A stretch of DNA of 37,589 nt from Bacteroidia bacterium (GCA_030430845.1 JAUIKE010000062.1:2501-40089), one strand, 5' to 3'. Shown: positions 6,809 to 15,406, numbered from the stretch's first letter. Made by a program: numbers and translations. The notes: generated by a model not told the origin, from the letters alone.

Positions 6809-9800
6809 GTGAAAAATTTAGAGAGATTAATACAAGTATATAAACAAGACGAGCGGGTCAAAAAGATTAATGATTCGCTACAGGCGCCTCAAAAGAGCCG
6901 CATTCAGATATCAGGAATGCTCGGTGCGGTGGACGCATTTGTCGTCTCTTCGGTTTACAGAAATAGCCAATCCAGCCACCTTATCATTGCCAACGATAAG
7001 GAAAGGGCCGCTTATCTTCAAAATACGCTGGCCAACCTTTTTGAGAAAAAATTGATCCACTTTTTCCCCGATTCTTTTAAAAGGCCAACTAACTTTGAAA
7101 AGCTCAACAGCTCTAATGTGCTGGAACGGACCCGGACCATCAGCCGAATCAGTTCTTCTAAAGCCAAAGGAGAATTGGTCGTTACCTATCCGGAGGCCAT
7201 CTTTGAAAAAGTTGTGGACCCCCAACTGCTCCAAAAGAACCGAATCAATATCGTCAAGGGAGAAAGCCTGGATGTTGATTCTATTATTGAACTCTTGGTA
7301 GGTTATGGATTCCGCAGAGAGGATTTTGTGTATGAGCCGGGCCAGTTTTCCATTCGGGGAGGGATTGTAGACATTTTTTCTTACGGAAATGAATATCCTT
7401 ATCGTATTGAGTTGTTTGATGATGAGGTGGAAGGCATCCGTGTCTTTAACCCCATCAACCAGTTATCCATTCAGGACATCCAATCGGTGTCGATCATACC
7501 GAATATAAACACCGAATTTTCCTCATCCGACAAGGTTACCTTGCTTGAAGTGATGCCTGAAGATACGGTGGTGTGGGTCGATAACGTCACTTTCCTGATC
7601 GATCGGCTTCAAAATTGCTTTGAAAAAGCCGAAGAGTTTGCCAAAACGATTTCCATTCTGGATAATAGCGAACTGGCAGAGGCTTTCAGGGATCGTTCTT
7701 TCATTTATCCAAAAGACATCGTTGAAGCCATTGAGCCTTTCCAGATGATCTGCCTGTCGAGATCCGATCACGATCCGGAATTCAACACCAAAGTTAATTT
7801 TCACATCAAACCCCAGCCAAGCTTCAACAAAAACTTTGAGTTGCTGATCCGGGACCTGACCGAAAACCGGCAAAATAATATAGAGAATTATCTGTTCACT
7901 GATAACCCTCGCCAGATTGAGCGTTTTTATTCCATCTTCGAAGATCTGAATGCCGATGTTCACCTACATCCGATTGCAAAATCTATTTACCAGGGCTTCA
8001 TCGATGTAGAGCAAAAAATAGCCTGCTATACCGACCACCAAATCTTTGAGCGCTTTCATCGCTACAAACTCAAACAAGGTTTTAACAAAAACCAGGCCTT
8101 AAATGTACGATTGCTTCGAGAACTTCAGGTAGGAGATTTCGTCACGCACATCGACCACGGCGTAGGGAAGTATTCAGGTTTGGAGAAAATCGAGATTAAC
8201 GGCCATGTGCAGGAATCGGTTCGTTTGAAATATAAAAACAACGACATTCTGTATGTGAGCATCAACTCGCTGCACAAAATATCCAAATACGTCAGCAAAG
8301 ATTCCGACAAACAGCCCAAGCTCAGCAAACTGGGCTCAGACGCCTGGAAAGCCCTCAAACGCAAAACCAAAAAGAAGGTCAAAGATATGGCCGGCGAGCT
8401 GATCAAGCTCTATGCCAAACGAAGGGCCTCCGAAGGCGTCGCTTTTCCCGAAGACGGTTATCTGCAAAATGAGCTGGAAGCTTCCTTTATTTACGAAGAT
8501 ACACCCGATCAGTTCAAAGCTACTCAGGAGGTCAAAGAGGATATGATGAAGCCCTACCCCATGGATCGCCTGATCTGTGGCGATGTTGGTTTTGGTAAAA
8601 CCGAGGTAGCCATCCGAGCCGCTTTCAAATCAGTGGTCGGTGGAAAGCAGGTGGCCATCCTGGTGCCGACCACCATCCTGGCCCTGCAACATTACCATAC
8701 CTTTAAAGAAAGGTTGGAAGACTTTGGCGTAACGGTCGACTATGTCAATCGCTTTCGTACTACTAAGGAAAAAAAGGAAATTTACGAGCAGCTGAAAGAA
8801 GGCAAAATAGATGTGGTGATCGGTACGCACAGCTTGCTCAATAAGCAAGTTGGATTTAAAGACTTAGGCTTACTGGTCATTGATGAAGAGCAAAAGTTTG
8901 GTGTTGCTGCCAAAGAAAGACTGCGCAACTTAAAGGTGAATGTAGATACCCTCACCCTGACGGCAACGCCTATTCCGCGTACCCTGCAATTTTCACTCAT
9001 GGCTGCGCGCGACTTGTCGATCATACGTACCCCGCCGCCTAACCGGCAGCCCATCCACACGGAGGTGCGTACCTTCAGCGATGAACTCGTGAAAGAGGCC
9101 ATTTATTTTGAGGTAAACAGAGGGGGTCAGGTGTTTTTTGTGCACAACCGGGTCAAAAATCTGGTCGATATCGCAGCTATGATCAGTCGGCTGTGCCCTG
9201 ATGTGGACATTGCTGTCGCCCATGGGCAAATGGACCCCAAAAAGCTGGAGAAAACCCTGCTGGATTTTATCGATAAAAAATACGATGTTCTGATTTCCAC
9301 CAACATCATCGAAACGGGCCTGGATATTCCCAACGCCAATACAATGATCATCAACAACGCCCATCAGTTTGGCATGAGCGATCTGCACCAACTAAGGGGT
9401 CGGGTCGGGCGATCCAATAAGAAAGCCTATTGCTATTTGTTCAGTCCGCCCATCACCGTACTGACCTCAGAGGCCCGCAAGCGCCTACGCACGCTGGAGG
9501 AATTCTCTGATCTGGGGAGCGGCTTCGATATTGCCATGCGCGACCTGGATATTCGCGGAGCCGGTAATTTGCTGGGGGGCGAACAGAGTGGCTTTATCGC
9601 CGATATTGGATATGAAACTTATCAGAAGATCCTGGAGGAAGCAGTTCAAGAATTAAAGGAAAACGAATTCAGAGATCTGTTTAAAGAAGATCTGGAGAAA
9701 AACCGGCAATTCGTTCGGGATGTCCAGATCGATACCGATGTAGAGATGCTTATTCCGGATGAGTATGTCAGCAGCATCCAGGAGCGCCTCAACCTGTACA

Positions 9801-10195
9801 CACAACTTGACAAACTGGAAAGCGAGGATGAGATCGATAAATTCAGGCAAGAACTGAACGATCGTTTTGGCAAGGTGCCTCGTCAGGTCATGGATCTGTT
9901 CGAGGGCTTGCGCCTGCGCTGGCATTGCAAAGCCTTAGGCTTCGAGCGACTTATTTTGAAAAATAATAAGCTGCGTTGTTATTTTGTGGAAAACCCACAA
10001 TCTCCTTATTTCGAGAGCAAAATCTTTCACCAGATCGTACAGTATGTGGCCACCGAAGGAGAAGCGCTGGGCCTGTCTTTTAAAAAGTCGCATCGGCATT
10101 TTATTATGATTAAATCAGGAGTTAGGAGTTTAAGGGCTGCTAATGAGGTATTGGAAAGATTAGAAAAACAAGTTGATGGTGTGGTGAGCGAGTAG
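6809..10195 (+). CDS. mfd: Transcription-repair coupling factor Mfd
   Basis: A 1128-aa protein that displaces RNA polymerase stalled at DNA lesions and recruits UvrA for repair. Order of parts: UvrB-like N-terminal module (about 1-330), CarD-like RNA polymerase interaction domain (about 435-500, VGDFVTHIDHGVGKY), then an SF2 translocase with Walker A GDVGFGKT (591-598) and DEEQ (692-695). Next come TATPIPRTLQ, the RGRVGR motif and the TRCF C-terminal domain from about 970. Length is normal for Bacteroidota. The start is GTG; the next in-frame ATG would remove about 36 residues. The promoter position suggests a leaderless message. It is convergent with the serpin gene across a nested inverted repeat. 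Confidence 0.96.
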   Translation: MKNLERLIQVYKQDERVKKINDSLQAPQKSRIQISGMLGAVDAFVVSSVYRNSQSSHLIIANDKERAAYLQNTLANLFEKKLIHFFPDSFKRPTNFEKLNSSNVLERTRTISRISSSKAKGELVVTYPEAIFEKVVDPQLLQKNRINIVKGESLDVDSIIELLVGYGFRREDFVYEPGQFSIRGGIVDIFSYGNEYPYRIELFDDEVEGIRVFNPINQLSIQDIQSVSIIPNINTEFSSSDKVTLLEVMPEDTVVWVDNVTFLIDRLQNCFEKAEEFAKTISILDNSELAEAFRDRSFIYPKDIVEAIEPFQMICLSRSDHDPEFNTKVNFHIKPQPSFNKNFELLIRDLTENRQNNIENYLFTDNPRQIERFYSIFEDLNADVHLHPIAKSIYQGFIDVEQKIACYTDHQIFERFHRYKLKQGFNKNQALNVRLLRELQVGDFVTHIDHGVGKYSGLEKIEINGHVQESVRLKYKNNDILYVSINSLHKISKYVSKDSDKQPKLSKLGSDAWKALKRKTKKKVKDMAGELIKLYAKRRASEGVAFPEDGYLQNELEASFIYEDTPDQFKATQEVKEDMMKPYPMDRLICGDVGFGKTEVAIRAAFKSVVGGKQVAILVPTTILALQHYHTFKERLEDFGVTVDYVNRFRTTKEKKEIYEQLKEGKIDVVIGTHSLLNKQVGFKDLGLLVIDEEQKFGVAAKERLRNLKVNVDTLTLTATPIPRTLQFSLMAARDLSIIRTPPPNRQPIHTEVRTFSDELVKEAIYFEVNRGGQVFFVHNRVKNLVDIAAMISRLCPDVDIAVAHGQMDPKKLEKTLLDFIDKKYDVLISTNIIETGLDIPNANTMIINNAHQFGMSDLHQLRGRVGRSNKKAYCYLFSPPITVLTSEARKRLRTLEEFSDLGSGFDIAMRDLDIRGAGNLLGGEQSGFIADIGYETYQKILEEAVQELKENEFRDLFKEDLEKNRQFVRDVQIDTDVEMLIPDEYVSSIQERLNLYTQLDKLESEDEIDKFRQELNDRFGKVPRQVMDLFEGLRLRWHCKALGFERLILKNNKLRCYFVENPQSPYFESKIFHQIVQYVATEGEALGLSFKKSHRHFIMIKSGVRSLRAANEVLERLEKQVDGVVSE

Positions 10196-10215
10196 TACAC
10201 TTCTTCATTTCAGAA

Positions 10216-10378
10216 AGCCTCAGAGAGGCATCACCTAGGTAGAAACGAAATCAAATGTTTTAAAAGCTCCAGGGGAGCGTCATATAAATTGCAATGTTTA
10301 CCTGCACATGACGCTCCCCTGGAGCTTTATGAAAGGAAGATTCTGATCAGGTTACCGACATTTCGCCTCTCCGAGGCT
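10216..10378. repeat. Nested inverted-repeat element
   Basis: Inner arms 10263-10283 and 10308-10328 form a perfect 21-bp stem around a 24-nt loop. Outer arms 10216-10229 and 10365-10378 match 13 of 14 bases, and each arm is itself a small hairpin (GCCTC-3nt-GAGGC). A middle pair, CGAAAT (10246-10251) with ATTTCG (10360-10365), is correctly nested. It fills the gap between convergent mfd and the serpin gene. It could terminate both transcripts, or be a non-autonomous dispersed element. Confidence 0.75.
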
Positions 10379-10402
10379 CTTGATTTTTAGAAATTAAATG
10401 CT

Positions 10403-11650
10403 TTATTCCGCTACAGGATTCATCACCTTCCCTACAAACAACACACTCCCCAATCGATTCTCCCGAATGACCAATAAAAATGGCCGGTCAACAATAACTT
10501 CGGGGATCTGTGGAACTGAGGTCACTTCAATACCCACGGAAGTAACGGCCGCGGCCTCTGTGCCTTCTTCATTGACCTCGATAAAAGTTTTGTGCTTCAC
10601 TTCGCTAATGGATAATTGAGCATCGGCAATGTCGCGGAAATCCGCCACGCCTCCCATAAAGGCTGTCGGCATACCCAGGTCGGCTAATACTTTATTGAGT
10701 TTAGCCTCATACTTCAGCTTAAACTTTGGCATGGAAAATAGCACCTCTCTCGGATAGAGCTGCCACTGCTGTTCCTGCCAGAAAGTATCGTCAAAGCCAT
10801 TGATTATGTCATCCATACTGACGCCCTGATTCGGCAAAACAACCGTCATAGAATAGACGGAATCGCCGTAGGCCAGGTCAACGGCTTGAAAATCATTGGT
10901 AGCGGTATAAGGCAAGGTAGTCTTTCCATGGCTCATCATTTTCACGCTTACTTGCGAGCCATCCGCCAGATGGAAAGGCCGGTTCTCCGTTTTGTCGGCA
11001 TCAAATTTCTGAAGCCAGGCCCCTTTAAAATAAACGGCATTGATAAGGTACATGACCATATCTCCTGATATCGATTCGATGATTTTATCGATCAAGCCCT
11101 CGGTCTTGTCATCTACCCAGTTATTGATCTCATCGGCTGCATTGGGATTGTTAAAATCCAGTGCGTTCACTTCACTTTGATAGAAGGTTTGGTTGGCATC
11201 GATGAAGTCTTGCTTAACCGGAAAGCCTTCCCTGTACCAAATAGAATTCGCAATATTCAGTGTAACCTTCGGATCCACTTCTGGAACGGTGGTCAGAAAA
11301 TCCTGGTAAGCGGCGTTCAGTGTTTCCTGTGGCCAGGTACCGACCTTCATGGTCGTCATCATTTCTTCATGCGTGGTATTGCGGGCGCCGTTGGTGGTCA
11401 TGGACAGGGCCGTCGCAATACTCACCGGTGAAATGATGATGTTGTCGTCCGGCTCATTCTGGTGCAGGCGCTGCATAACGGATAGCCCGAACTGAGCCGT
11501 AGCAGCATTCAAGTCACAAACTTCCTGATGGTCGCCGCAATCGAGATCTATGATCTTTCTGGGCTGGGGTGAGTTGTTGTTGTCACAGCTCCATACTGTC
11601 ATAATCAGCAAAAGGAGGATAAAATGGAATATGCTCTTCATTGGAATCAT
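10403..11650 (-). CDS. Serpin-family protease inhibitor, predicted lipoprotein
   Basis: A 415-aa serpin. A signal peptide ends at VWSC (C22), a plausible lipobox, so the protein is probably anchored at the cell surface or in the periplasm. The serpin fold is marked by the ISPVSIATALSM segment near residue 75 and the C-terminal signature VIVDRPFLLVI. The hinge before the reactive-centre loop, EEGTEAAAVT (361-370), has the small residues typical of inhibitory serpins. Counting from P17 = E361 puts P1 at T377 and P1' at S378, an inference that assumes canonical loop length. ATG at 11650 or at 11641 are both possible starts. It is monocistronic. The target protease is unknown. Confidence 0.92.
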   Translation of the reverse strand: MIPMKSIFHFILLLLIMTVWSCDNNNSPQPRKIIDLDCGDHQEVCDLNAATAQFGLSVMQRLHQNEPDDNIIISPVSIATALSMTTNGARNTTHEEMMTTMKVGTWPQETLNAAYQDFLTTVPEVDPKVTLNIANSIWYREGFPVKQDFIDANQTFYQSEVNALDFNNPNAADEINNWVDDKTEGLIDKIIESISGDMVMYLINAVYFKGAWLQKFDADKTENRPFHLADGSQVSVKMMSHGKTTLPYTATNDFQAVDLAYGDSVYSMTVVLPNQGVSMDDIINGFDDTFWQEQQWQLYPREVLFSMPKFKLKYEAKLNKVLADLGMPTAFMGGVADFRDIADAQLSISEVKHKTFIEVNEEGTEAAAVTSVGIEVTSVPQIPEVIVDRPFLLVIRENRLGSVLFVGKVMNPVAE

Positions 11651-11672
11651 GTTTTTATTTTTTTAGACGCCA

Positions 11673-11686
11673 ATTTAAGCTTAAAT
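11673..11686. promoter_or_regulatory. 14-bp palindrome upstream of serpin
   Basis: ATTTAAGCTTAAAT is a perfect palindrome 23 bp before the serpin ATG, between that gene and the upstream terminator. It is a possible operator, but AT-rich palindromes of this size also occur by chance. Confidence 0.25.
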
Positions 11687-11694
11687 GGTTGGGA

Positions 11695-11759
11695 GAGGGT
11701 ATTAAAAAATAAAGGGATTAACCGCCTGGCGGTTAATCCCTTTATTTTTTAATACCCTC
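11695..11759. terminator. 65-bp perfect palindrome terminator
   Basis: Perfect two-fold symmetry around T11727, with GC core ACCGCC/GGCGGT and long A/T flanks. It includes the stop codon (11751-11749) of the upstream six-cysteine gene and isolates it from the serpin gene on the same strand. Confidence 0.85.
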
Positions 11760-12240
11760 CATCCGCTGTTTCATATTCAGCAATACCGCCGATTTTTTCG
11801 GGAACGAACTCTATCCCACATTCACAGCCACCTTCGCAGTCAAACCCGTCGTCTCTCTCTCTGGGTTCCCAGACGCATTCTCCGGCTTCATCGGTGGGGC
11901 AAAAGCACACTAAAGTACCTTTACCATTGGGGGCCGGCCGGGTATCCATTCTGGCCTGGGCGGGAATGCGTGTTCCCTTTGGAAGGGTCAGCACGAGTTT
12001 TTTGTCGCTTCTAATCGCCATTTTGTAGCCTCTGGCCGGCCGGACCTGGCCTCTGCTGTTCACTTCCCAGGCAGCTGGTTTTATTTTGAGCTGCCGGTAA
12101 TTCATCAAAGCCTTTTGGGTGAAGGTGAAGCTTTTAATGGGAATCAATTTAAGCTGACTGCTTCTTTGCTGGGCTGAAGCCGGAACGGTGGTCATTAAGC
12201 TACAGACCATGAATATAAAAAACAGATATAACCATTTCAT
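11749..12240 (-). CDS. Exported six-cysteine protein, copy B
   Basis: A 163-aa protein of unrecognised family. Residues 1-23 are a signal peptide ending in ASA. The mature part shares a clear pattern with the gene upstream: KSFTFTQKA, then PARGYKMAIRSDKK, then a DTRP segment. A cysteine-rich tail follows with six Cys (CFC, a CVW, then CEGGCECGIEF) and the ending GGIAEYETADGGY. The even cysteine number and export suggest disulfides; metal binding is an alternative. The two copies differ mostly in the linker between the second and fourth cysteines. It lies 38 bp downstream of copy A on the same strand, so the two form a tandem duplicate and probably an operon. No function is inferred. Confidence 0.75.
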   Translation of the reverse strand: MKWLYLFFIFMVCSLMTTVPASAQQRSSQLKLIPIKSFTFTQKALMNYRQLKIKPAAWEVNSRGQVRPARGYKMAIRSDKKLVLTLPKGTRIPAQARMDTRPAPNGKGTLVCFCPTDEAGECVWEPRERDDGFDCEGGCECGIEFVPEKIGGIAEYETADGGY

Positions 12241-12278
12241 ACGCTTGATTTTTTGAGGTAGAAAATAATTGGTGGCGC

Positions 12279-12752
12279 CTAAAAGTATCCGCCACCTGGT
12301 GTGGCATAATCGACAATACCGCCCACTTCATCCGGTTCAAAAACAATTCCGCAGCCGCAGGAGCCTTTGCATATACTGTTTGTCCACAAACAATCATCCG
12401 GATAGCCAGAACAGACACACCAGTAGGAGCCATCCTTTCCCGGGCGCATATCGATTCTGGAGGTAGGAATAAAAGCATCTCCTTTACCAACCACTATAAC
12501 ATACTTTTTATCACTTGTAACGGCCATTTTATAGCCTCTGGCCGGGCTAACGACTCCTTTACTGCTGACCTTCAGCGCTGCGGGCTTCAACTTAGATTGC
12601 TTGTATATTTGAAAAGCTTTTTTAGAAAAGGTGAAGCTTTTCAGTTCGACATGCTTAGTGTTGCTTTTCTGTGCCAGGGCTGAGGTGCTGCTGACCAGCA
12701 GAAAGGCTATGAATATCCATACTATTTGTAATGTTTTCATTCGATTATTCAT
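12279..12752 (-). CDS. Exported six-cysteine protein, copy A
   Basis: A 157-aa paralogue of the next gene downstream. The signal peptide is residues 1-28 (hydrophobic core IVWIFIAFLLVSS, cleavage after ALA). Shared blocks are KSFTFSKKAF, PARGYKMAVTSDKK, DMRPGKDG and a six-Cys tail (CVC, a CLW, then CKGSCGCGIVF) ending VGGIVDYATPGGGYF. ATGs at 12752 and 12740 are both usable; the second gives a more usual signal peptide (MKTLQ...). A -7 box at 12791-12784 lies just upstream. No known domain is recognised. Confidence 0.75.
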   Translation of the reverse strand: MNNRMKTLQIVWIFIAFLLVSSTSALAQKSNTKHVELKSFTFSKKAFQIYKQSKLKPAALKVSSKGVVSPARGYKMAVTSDKKYVIVVGKGDAFIPTSRIDMRPGKDGSYWCVCSGYPDDCLWTNSICKGSCGCGIVFEPDEVGGIVDYATPGGGYF

Positions 12753-12783
12753 TTTTAAGGGTGTGATAAATTGTTGATGACAA

Positions 12784-12791
12784 CAAAGTTA
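12784..12791 (-). promoter_or_regulatory. -7 box for the six-cysteine pair
   Basis: On the minus strand 12791-12784 reads TAACTTTG, a full TAnnTTTG match about 30-40 bases before the ATG candidates. A short hairpin TTGTTG-ATGA-CAACAA (12771-12786) overlaps the predicted start. There is no -33 TTG. Confidence 0.45.
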
Positions 12792-12862
12792 GGAGAGAAT
12801 GAAGGGGATGGAATCACCGTTTTCGGTGAAATGGGGGAAATCACTGGATGTAGTGGGAGAAT

Positions 12863-12911
12863 AAAAAAGAAGGTTAATATTGGCTAACGGCCAATATTAA
12901 CCTTCTTTTTT
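12863..12911. terminator. Terminator after the PorQ-like gene
   Basis: A perfect 22-bp stem, 12863-12884 with 12890-12911, and a 5-nt loop. A6 and T6 flanks give a T tail on either strand. It overlaps the end of the PorQ-like gene. Confidence 0.85.
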
Positions 12912-14001
12912 ACCTAAACTCCTTCAAATTCGTCGACACACTCAAATGCGTCACCCCACCGGCAATGTGATACACCAAATGCCCGAAATCGATCCGGAAG
13001 CGGTTGACCTTGATGCCGACACCGAAGGAAAAGCCGGCCAGGCTACCGAAGTCGGGCACGGTCAGGTCCTGGCGGAGGAAGTTGTTGTAGCCGAAGCGCA
13101 TACGGAAATTTTCGCGCGCACCGATCAGGAATTCGCCGTTAAAAATGAAATGCCGGAATAGGTTCTGCACAAAAGGCGAAGCATCGCCGGTAGTACCACC
13201 GTCGCCGATAAAAATGGTGCCCTGCTCTGCATTCGGGTCGTCATACAGGAGGTTCCACTGCTGTGCGTTGTGATAGATGATCGAAAAACGGAAAGGCAGA
13301 TACCGCAATTTTTTTGATAAGCCAATTTGGATCTCAAAAGGGAGTTCTTCATCTGAATTTTCCACACCCGTATAGGAGGAAAGTATTACACCCATGTTTT
13401 TCAAAACTACCGAAAAGGTAAAATTAGAGGCCGTATCCAGATAGGTCGCTCCAAGGTCCAGTGCCAGCGCATTAGAATTGTAGGCTTCCAGGCGGGAAGT
13501 GAGGTATTTGAGGTTGGCTCCGAGTGAGATTCGCTCATTCACCATTCGACCGGCGCCGATGGTAGCAGCCAGTTCTTTAGCTTTGAAGGTACCTAGCTGC
13601 TGAAAAAATTCGTCAGTCTGCTGGAACTCTCCGTAATTGATGTACTTGACGCCTCCGTAGAAGGTCGTCTCCAGCGATTCATCATAATGCCCGAAGCCGG
13701 CAAAGCCATGGCTGATGCTCTCGAAATGGAAGCTGTGATTGAAGGCGATCTGTTGGTGCATCTCTGGATTGAGCAGGGCCGGATTGGCAAAGGCCAGGTT
13801 AACATCATCATCCATCACGGTGATCAGGTTACCACCGAGAGCAGCTATTCGAGCAGAAGAAGGCAGGTTGACGAATTTGTACAGATAACGGCCGCCAAAC
13901 TGAGCTTGCAAAAGAAGGGGAAAGGATAATAAAAAGTGTACGAACAGGATTCGTACACCTTTTGATATGTTAACCAATTTTATTTCTTCCAATACTCTCA
14001 T
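12910..14001 (-). CDS. porQ: PorQ-like type IX secretion protein
   Basis: A 363-aa outer-membrane beta-barrel-like protein matching the PorQ family, which in the Bacteroidota type IX secretion system acts with PorU, PorV and PorZ in attaching cargo to the surface. Recognisable segments are LPSSARIAALGGNLITV near residue 45, FANPALLN and NFLRQDLTVP, followed by the final barrel strands VSTNLKEFR. The 14001 ATG overlaps ugd by 32 bp and gives an acidic N-terminus (MRVLEEIK) before the signal peptide. A TTG at 13977, preceded by GGAAG, would give the cleaner start MVNISKGVRILF and is a serious alternative. The signal peptide runs to LLQAQ. A terminator-like hairpin is embedded in its codons. Confidence 0.85.
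   Translation of the reverse strand: MRVLEEIKLVNISKGVRILFVHFLLSFPLLLQAQFGGRYLYKFVNLPSSARIAALGGNLITVMDDDVNLAFANPALLNPEMHQQIAFNHSFHFESISHGFAGFGHYDESLETTFYGGVKYINYGEFQQTDEFFQQLGTFKAKELAATIGAGRMVNERISLGANLKYLTSRLEAYNSNALALDLGATYLDTASNFTFSVVLKNMGVILSSYTGVENSDEELPFEIQIGLSKKLRYLPFRFSIIYHNAQQWNLLYDDPNAEQGTIFIGDGGTTGDASPFVQNLFRHFIFNGEFLIGARENFRMRFGYNNFLRQDLTVPDFGSLAGFSFGVGIKVNRFRIDFGHLVYHIAGGVTHLSVSTNLKEFR
13931..13963 (-). terminator. Terminator-like hairpin inside the porQ start
   Basis: On the minus strand GTGTACGAA (958-950 side) pairs with TTCGTACAC (944-936) over a 5-nt loop and runs into TTTTT (13935-13931). It lies 7 bp after the ugd stop but within the porQ signal-peptide codons. It could partly terminate ugd transcripts. 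Confidence 0.5.
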
Positions 14002-15283
14002 AATAAAATCCTTGTTCTTTCATGAATTGCAGATCGTACAGATTCCTGCCATCAAAGATAAACGGATTTTTGAGTAGATTCTTCATTACTTTAAAACTTG
14101 GCGTACGGAAGACACTCCACTCGGTAATAATCGCCAGCGCATCCGCGTCGATCAGAGTTTCGTATTGATCATCCACCAACTGAATCTTATCCCCCAGCAA
14201 GGCTCTCACATTCTCCATGGCCTCAGGATCATATGCCTTAACATGTGCACCGGCTTTGAGCAATTCCTCAATGATGTACAGTGCAGGAGCTTCCCGGATA
14301 TCATCGGTATTGGGTTTGAAGGCCAATCCCCATAGCGCGACGGTTTTACCACTTAGGTCCTCTCCTAGTTTTTCTTTGATTTTTTTCGCCAGAATAGAGC
14401 GTTGGATGCCGTTTACTTCCAGTACAGAATTCAAAATTTTGAAGTCGTATTGGTACTCAATAGCTGTTTTTGATAAGGCCTGTACATCTTTGGGGAAACA
14501 GCTACCGCCGAAGCCTACGCCGGGAAACAAAAAGCGCTTTCCAATACGGGCGTCGCTGCCCATTCCCATTCTCACCATATCCACATTGGCTCCCAGTTTT
14601 TCGCATAAATTGGCGATTTCATTCATGAACGAAATACGGGTAGCCAGATAAGAGTTGGCAGCGTACTTGGTCATTTCAGCTGAGCGTTCATCCATGAAGT
14701 AGATGGGGTTGCCCTGACGAACAAAAGGTTCGTATAACCGCTTCAAAATCCGTTGCGCCTTTTCTGAGGAAGTACCGATCACCACGCGGTCCGGCTTCAG
14801 GAAATCATCCACAGCCACTCCTTCGCGCAGAAATTCAGGATTAGAAGTCACATCAAATAGCTCTTCGCTCAGGTTTTTAGCTAAAATATTATGCACTTTC
14901 TCGGCTGTCCCAACCGGAACGGTGCTTTTATCCACAATTACTTTGTAATCAGTGATAATATTGGATAGATGCTCAGCTACCCCCAGGATATAGGAAAGGT
15001 CAGCAGAGCCATCTTCTCCCGGAGGCGTTGGCAAGGCCAGGAAGATTACTTCCGCATCTGGTATGGCCTCTTCTAATTGAGTAGTGAAGCGAAGGCGCCC
15101 TTCTTTGGTGTTTCTTTCAAATAAGACGTCGAGCCCCGGCTCATAAATGGGTACTTCTCCCTGACGCATGCGTTCAACTTTACGTTCGTCAATGTCAACA
15201 CATACAACGTGGTTGCCCGTTTCGGCAAAACAGGTTCCGGTAACCAACCCGACGTAGCCTGTACCTACAACAGCAATATTCAT
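13970..15283 (-). CDS. ugd: UDP-glucose 6-dehydrogenase
   Basis: A 437-aa enzyme that oxidises UDP-glucose twice with NAD to give UDP-glucuronate for cell-surface polysaccharides. The N-terminal Rossmann motif is VVGTGYVG (5-12), with the adenosine-binding acids in CVDIDE. The catalytic cysteine is C262 in GFGGSCFPKD (257-266). The middle helix has NPEFLREG (148-155), and the C-terminal domain carries GLAFKPNTDD. Length and motifs are normal. The leader on the minus strand contains a strong hairpin (15374-15331). The stop lies inside the start region of the PorQ-like gene, so the two are probably cotranscribed. Confidence 0.95.
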   Translation of the reverse strand: MNIAVVGTGYVGLVTGTCFAETGNHVVCVDIDERKVERMRQGEVPIYEPGLDVLFERNTKEGRLRFTTQLEEAIPDAEVIFLALPTPPGEDGSADLSYILGVAEHLSNIITDYKVIVDKSTVPVGTAEKVHNILAKNLSEELFDVTSNPEFLREGVAVDDFLKPDRVVIGTSSEKAQRILKRLYEPFVRQGNPIYFMDERSAEMTKYAANSYLATRISFMNEIANLCEKLGANVDMVRMGMGSDARIGKRFLFPGVGFGGSCFPKDVQALSKTAIEYQYDFKILNSVLEVNGIQRSILAKKIKEKLGEDLSGKTVALWGLAFKPNTDDIREAPALYIIEELLKAGAHVKAYDPEAMENVRALLGDKIQLVDDQYETLIDADALAIITEWSVFRTPSFKVMKNLLKNPFIFDGRNLYDLQFMKEQGFYYESIGRNKIG

Positions 15284-15329
15284 TTTTATTTTCGTTTTAT
15301 TTTGTATGAAGTGATAAGTAAGTGCTTGG

Positions 15330-15375
15330 AGAAATCTGAGTAGGAGCCAGGTCGATGGCTCCTACTCAGATTTCT
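15330..15375. repeat. 19-bp hairpin between divergent genes
   Basis: AGAAATCTGAGTAGGAGCC (15330-15348) pairs perfectly with 15357-15375 around an 8-nt loop. It lies 47 bp upstream of the ugd ATG, downstream of a possible ugd -7 box, so it would be in the ugd leader. It is not at the end of either gene. It could be an attenuator, a dispersed repeat or the end of an unseen RNA. Confidence 0.7.
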
Positions 15376-15398
15376 TCCTTTAATTATTTTTTTGGTCC

Positions 15399-15406
15399 CA
15401 AAAATA
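15399..15406 (-). promoter_or_regulatory. Candidate ugd -7 box
   Basis: On the minus strand 15406-15399 reads TATTTTTG, matching TAnnTTTG. It is low complexity and has no -33 TTG, so support is weak. Confidence 0.3.

Noticed and set aside
6911..7234. Minus-strand frames inside mfd (also 7523-7963, 8993-9391, 9653-9925)
   Set aside because: Antisense shadows of mfd with no start signals or family motifs.
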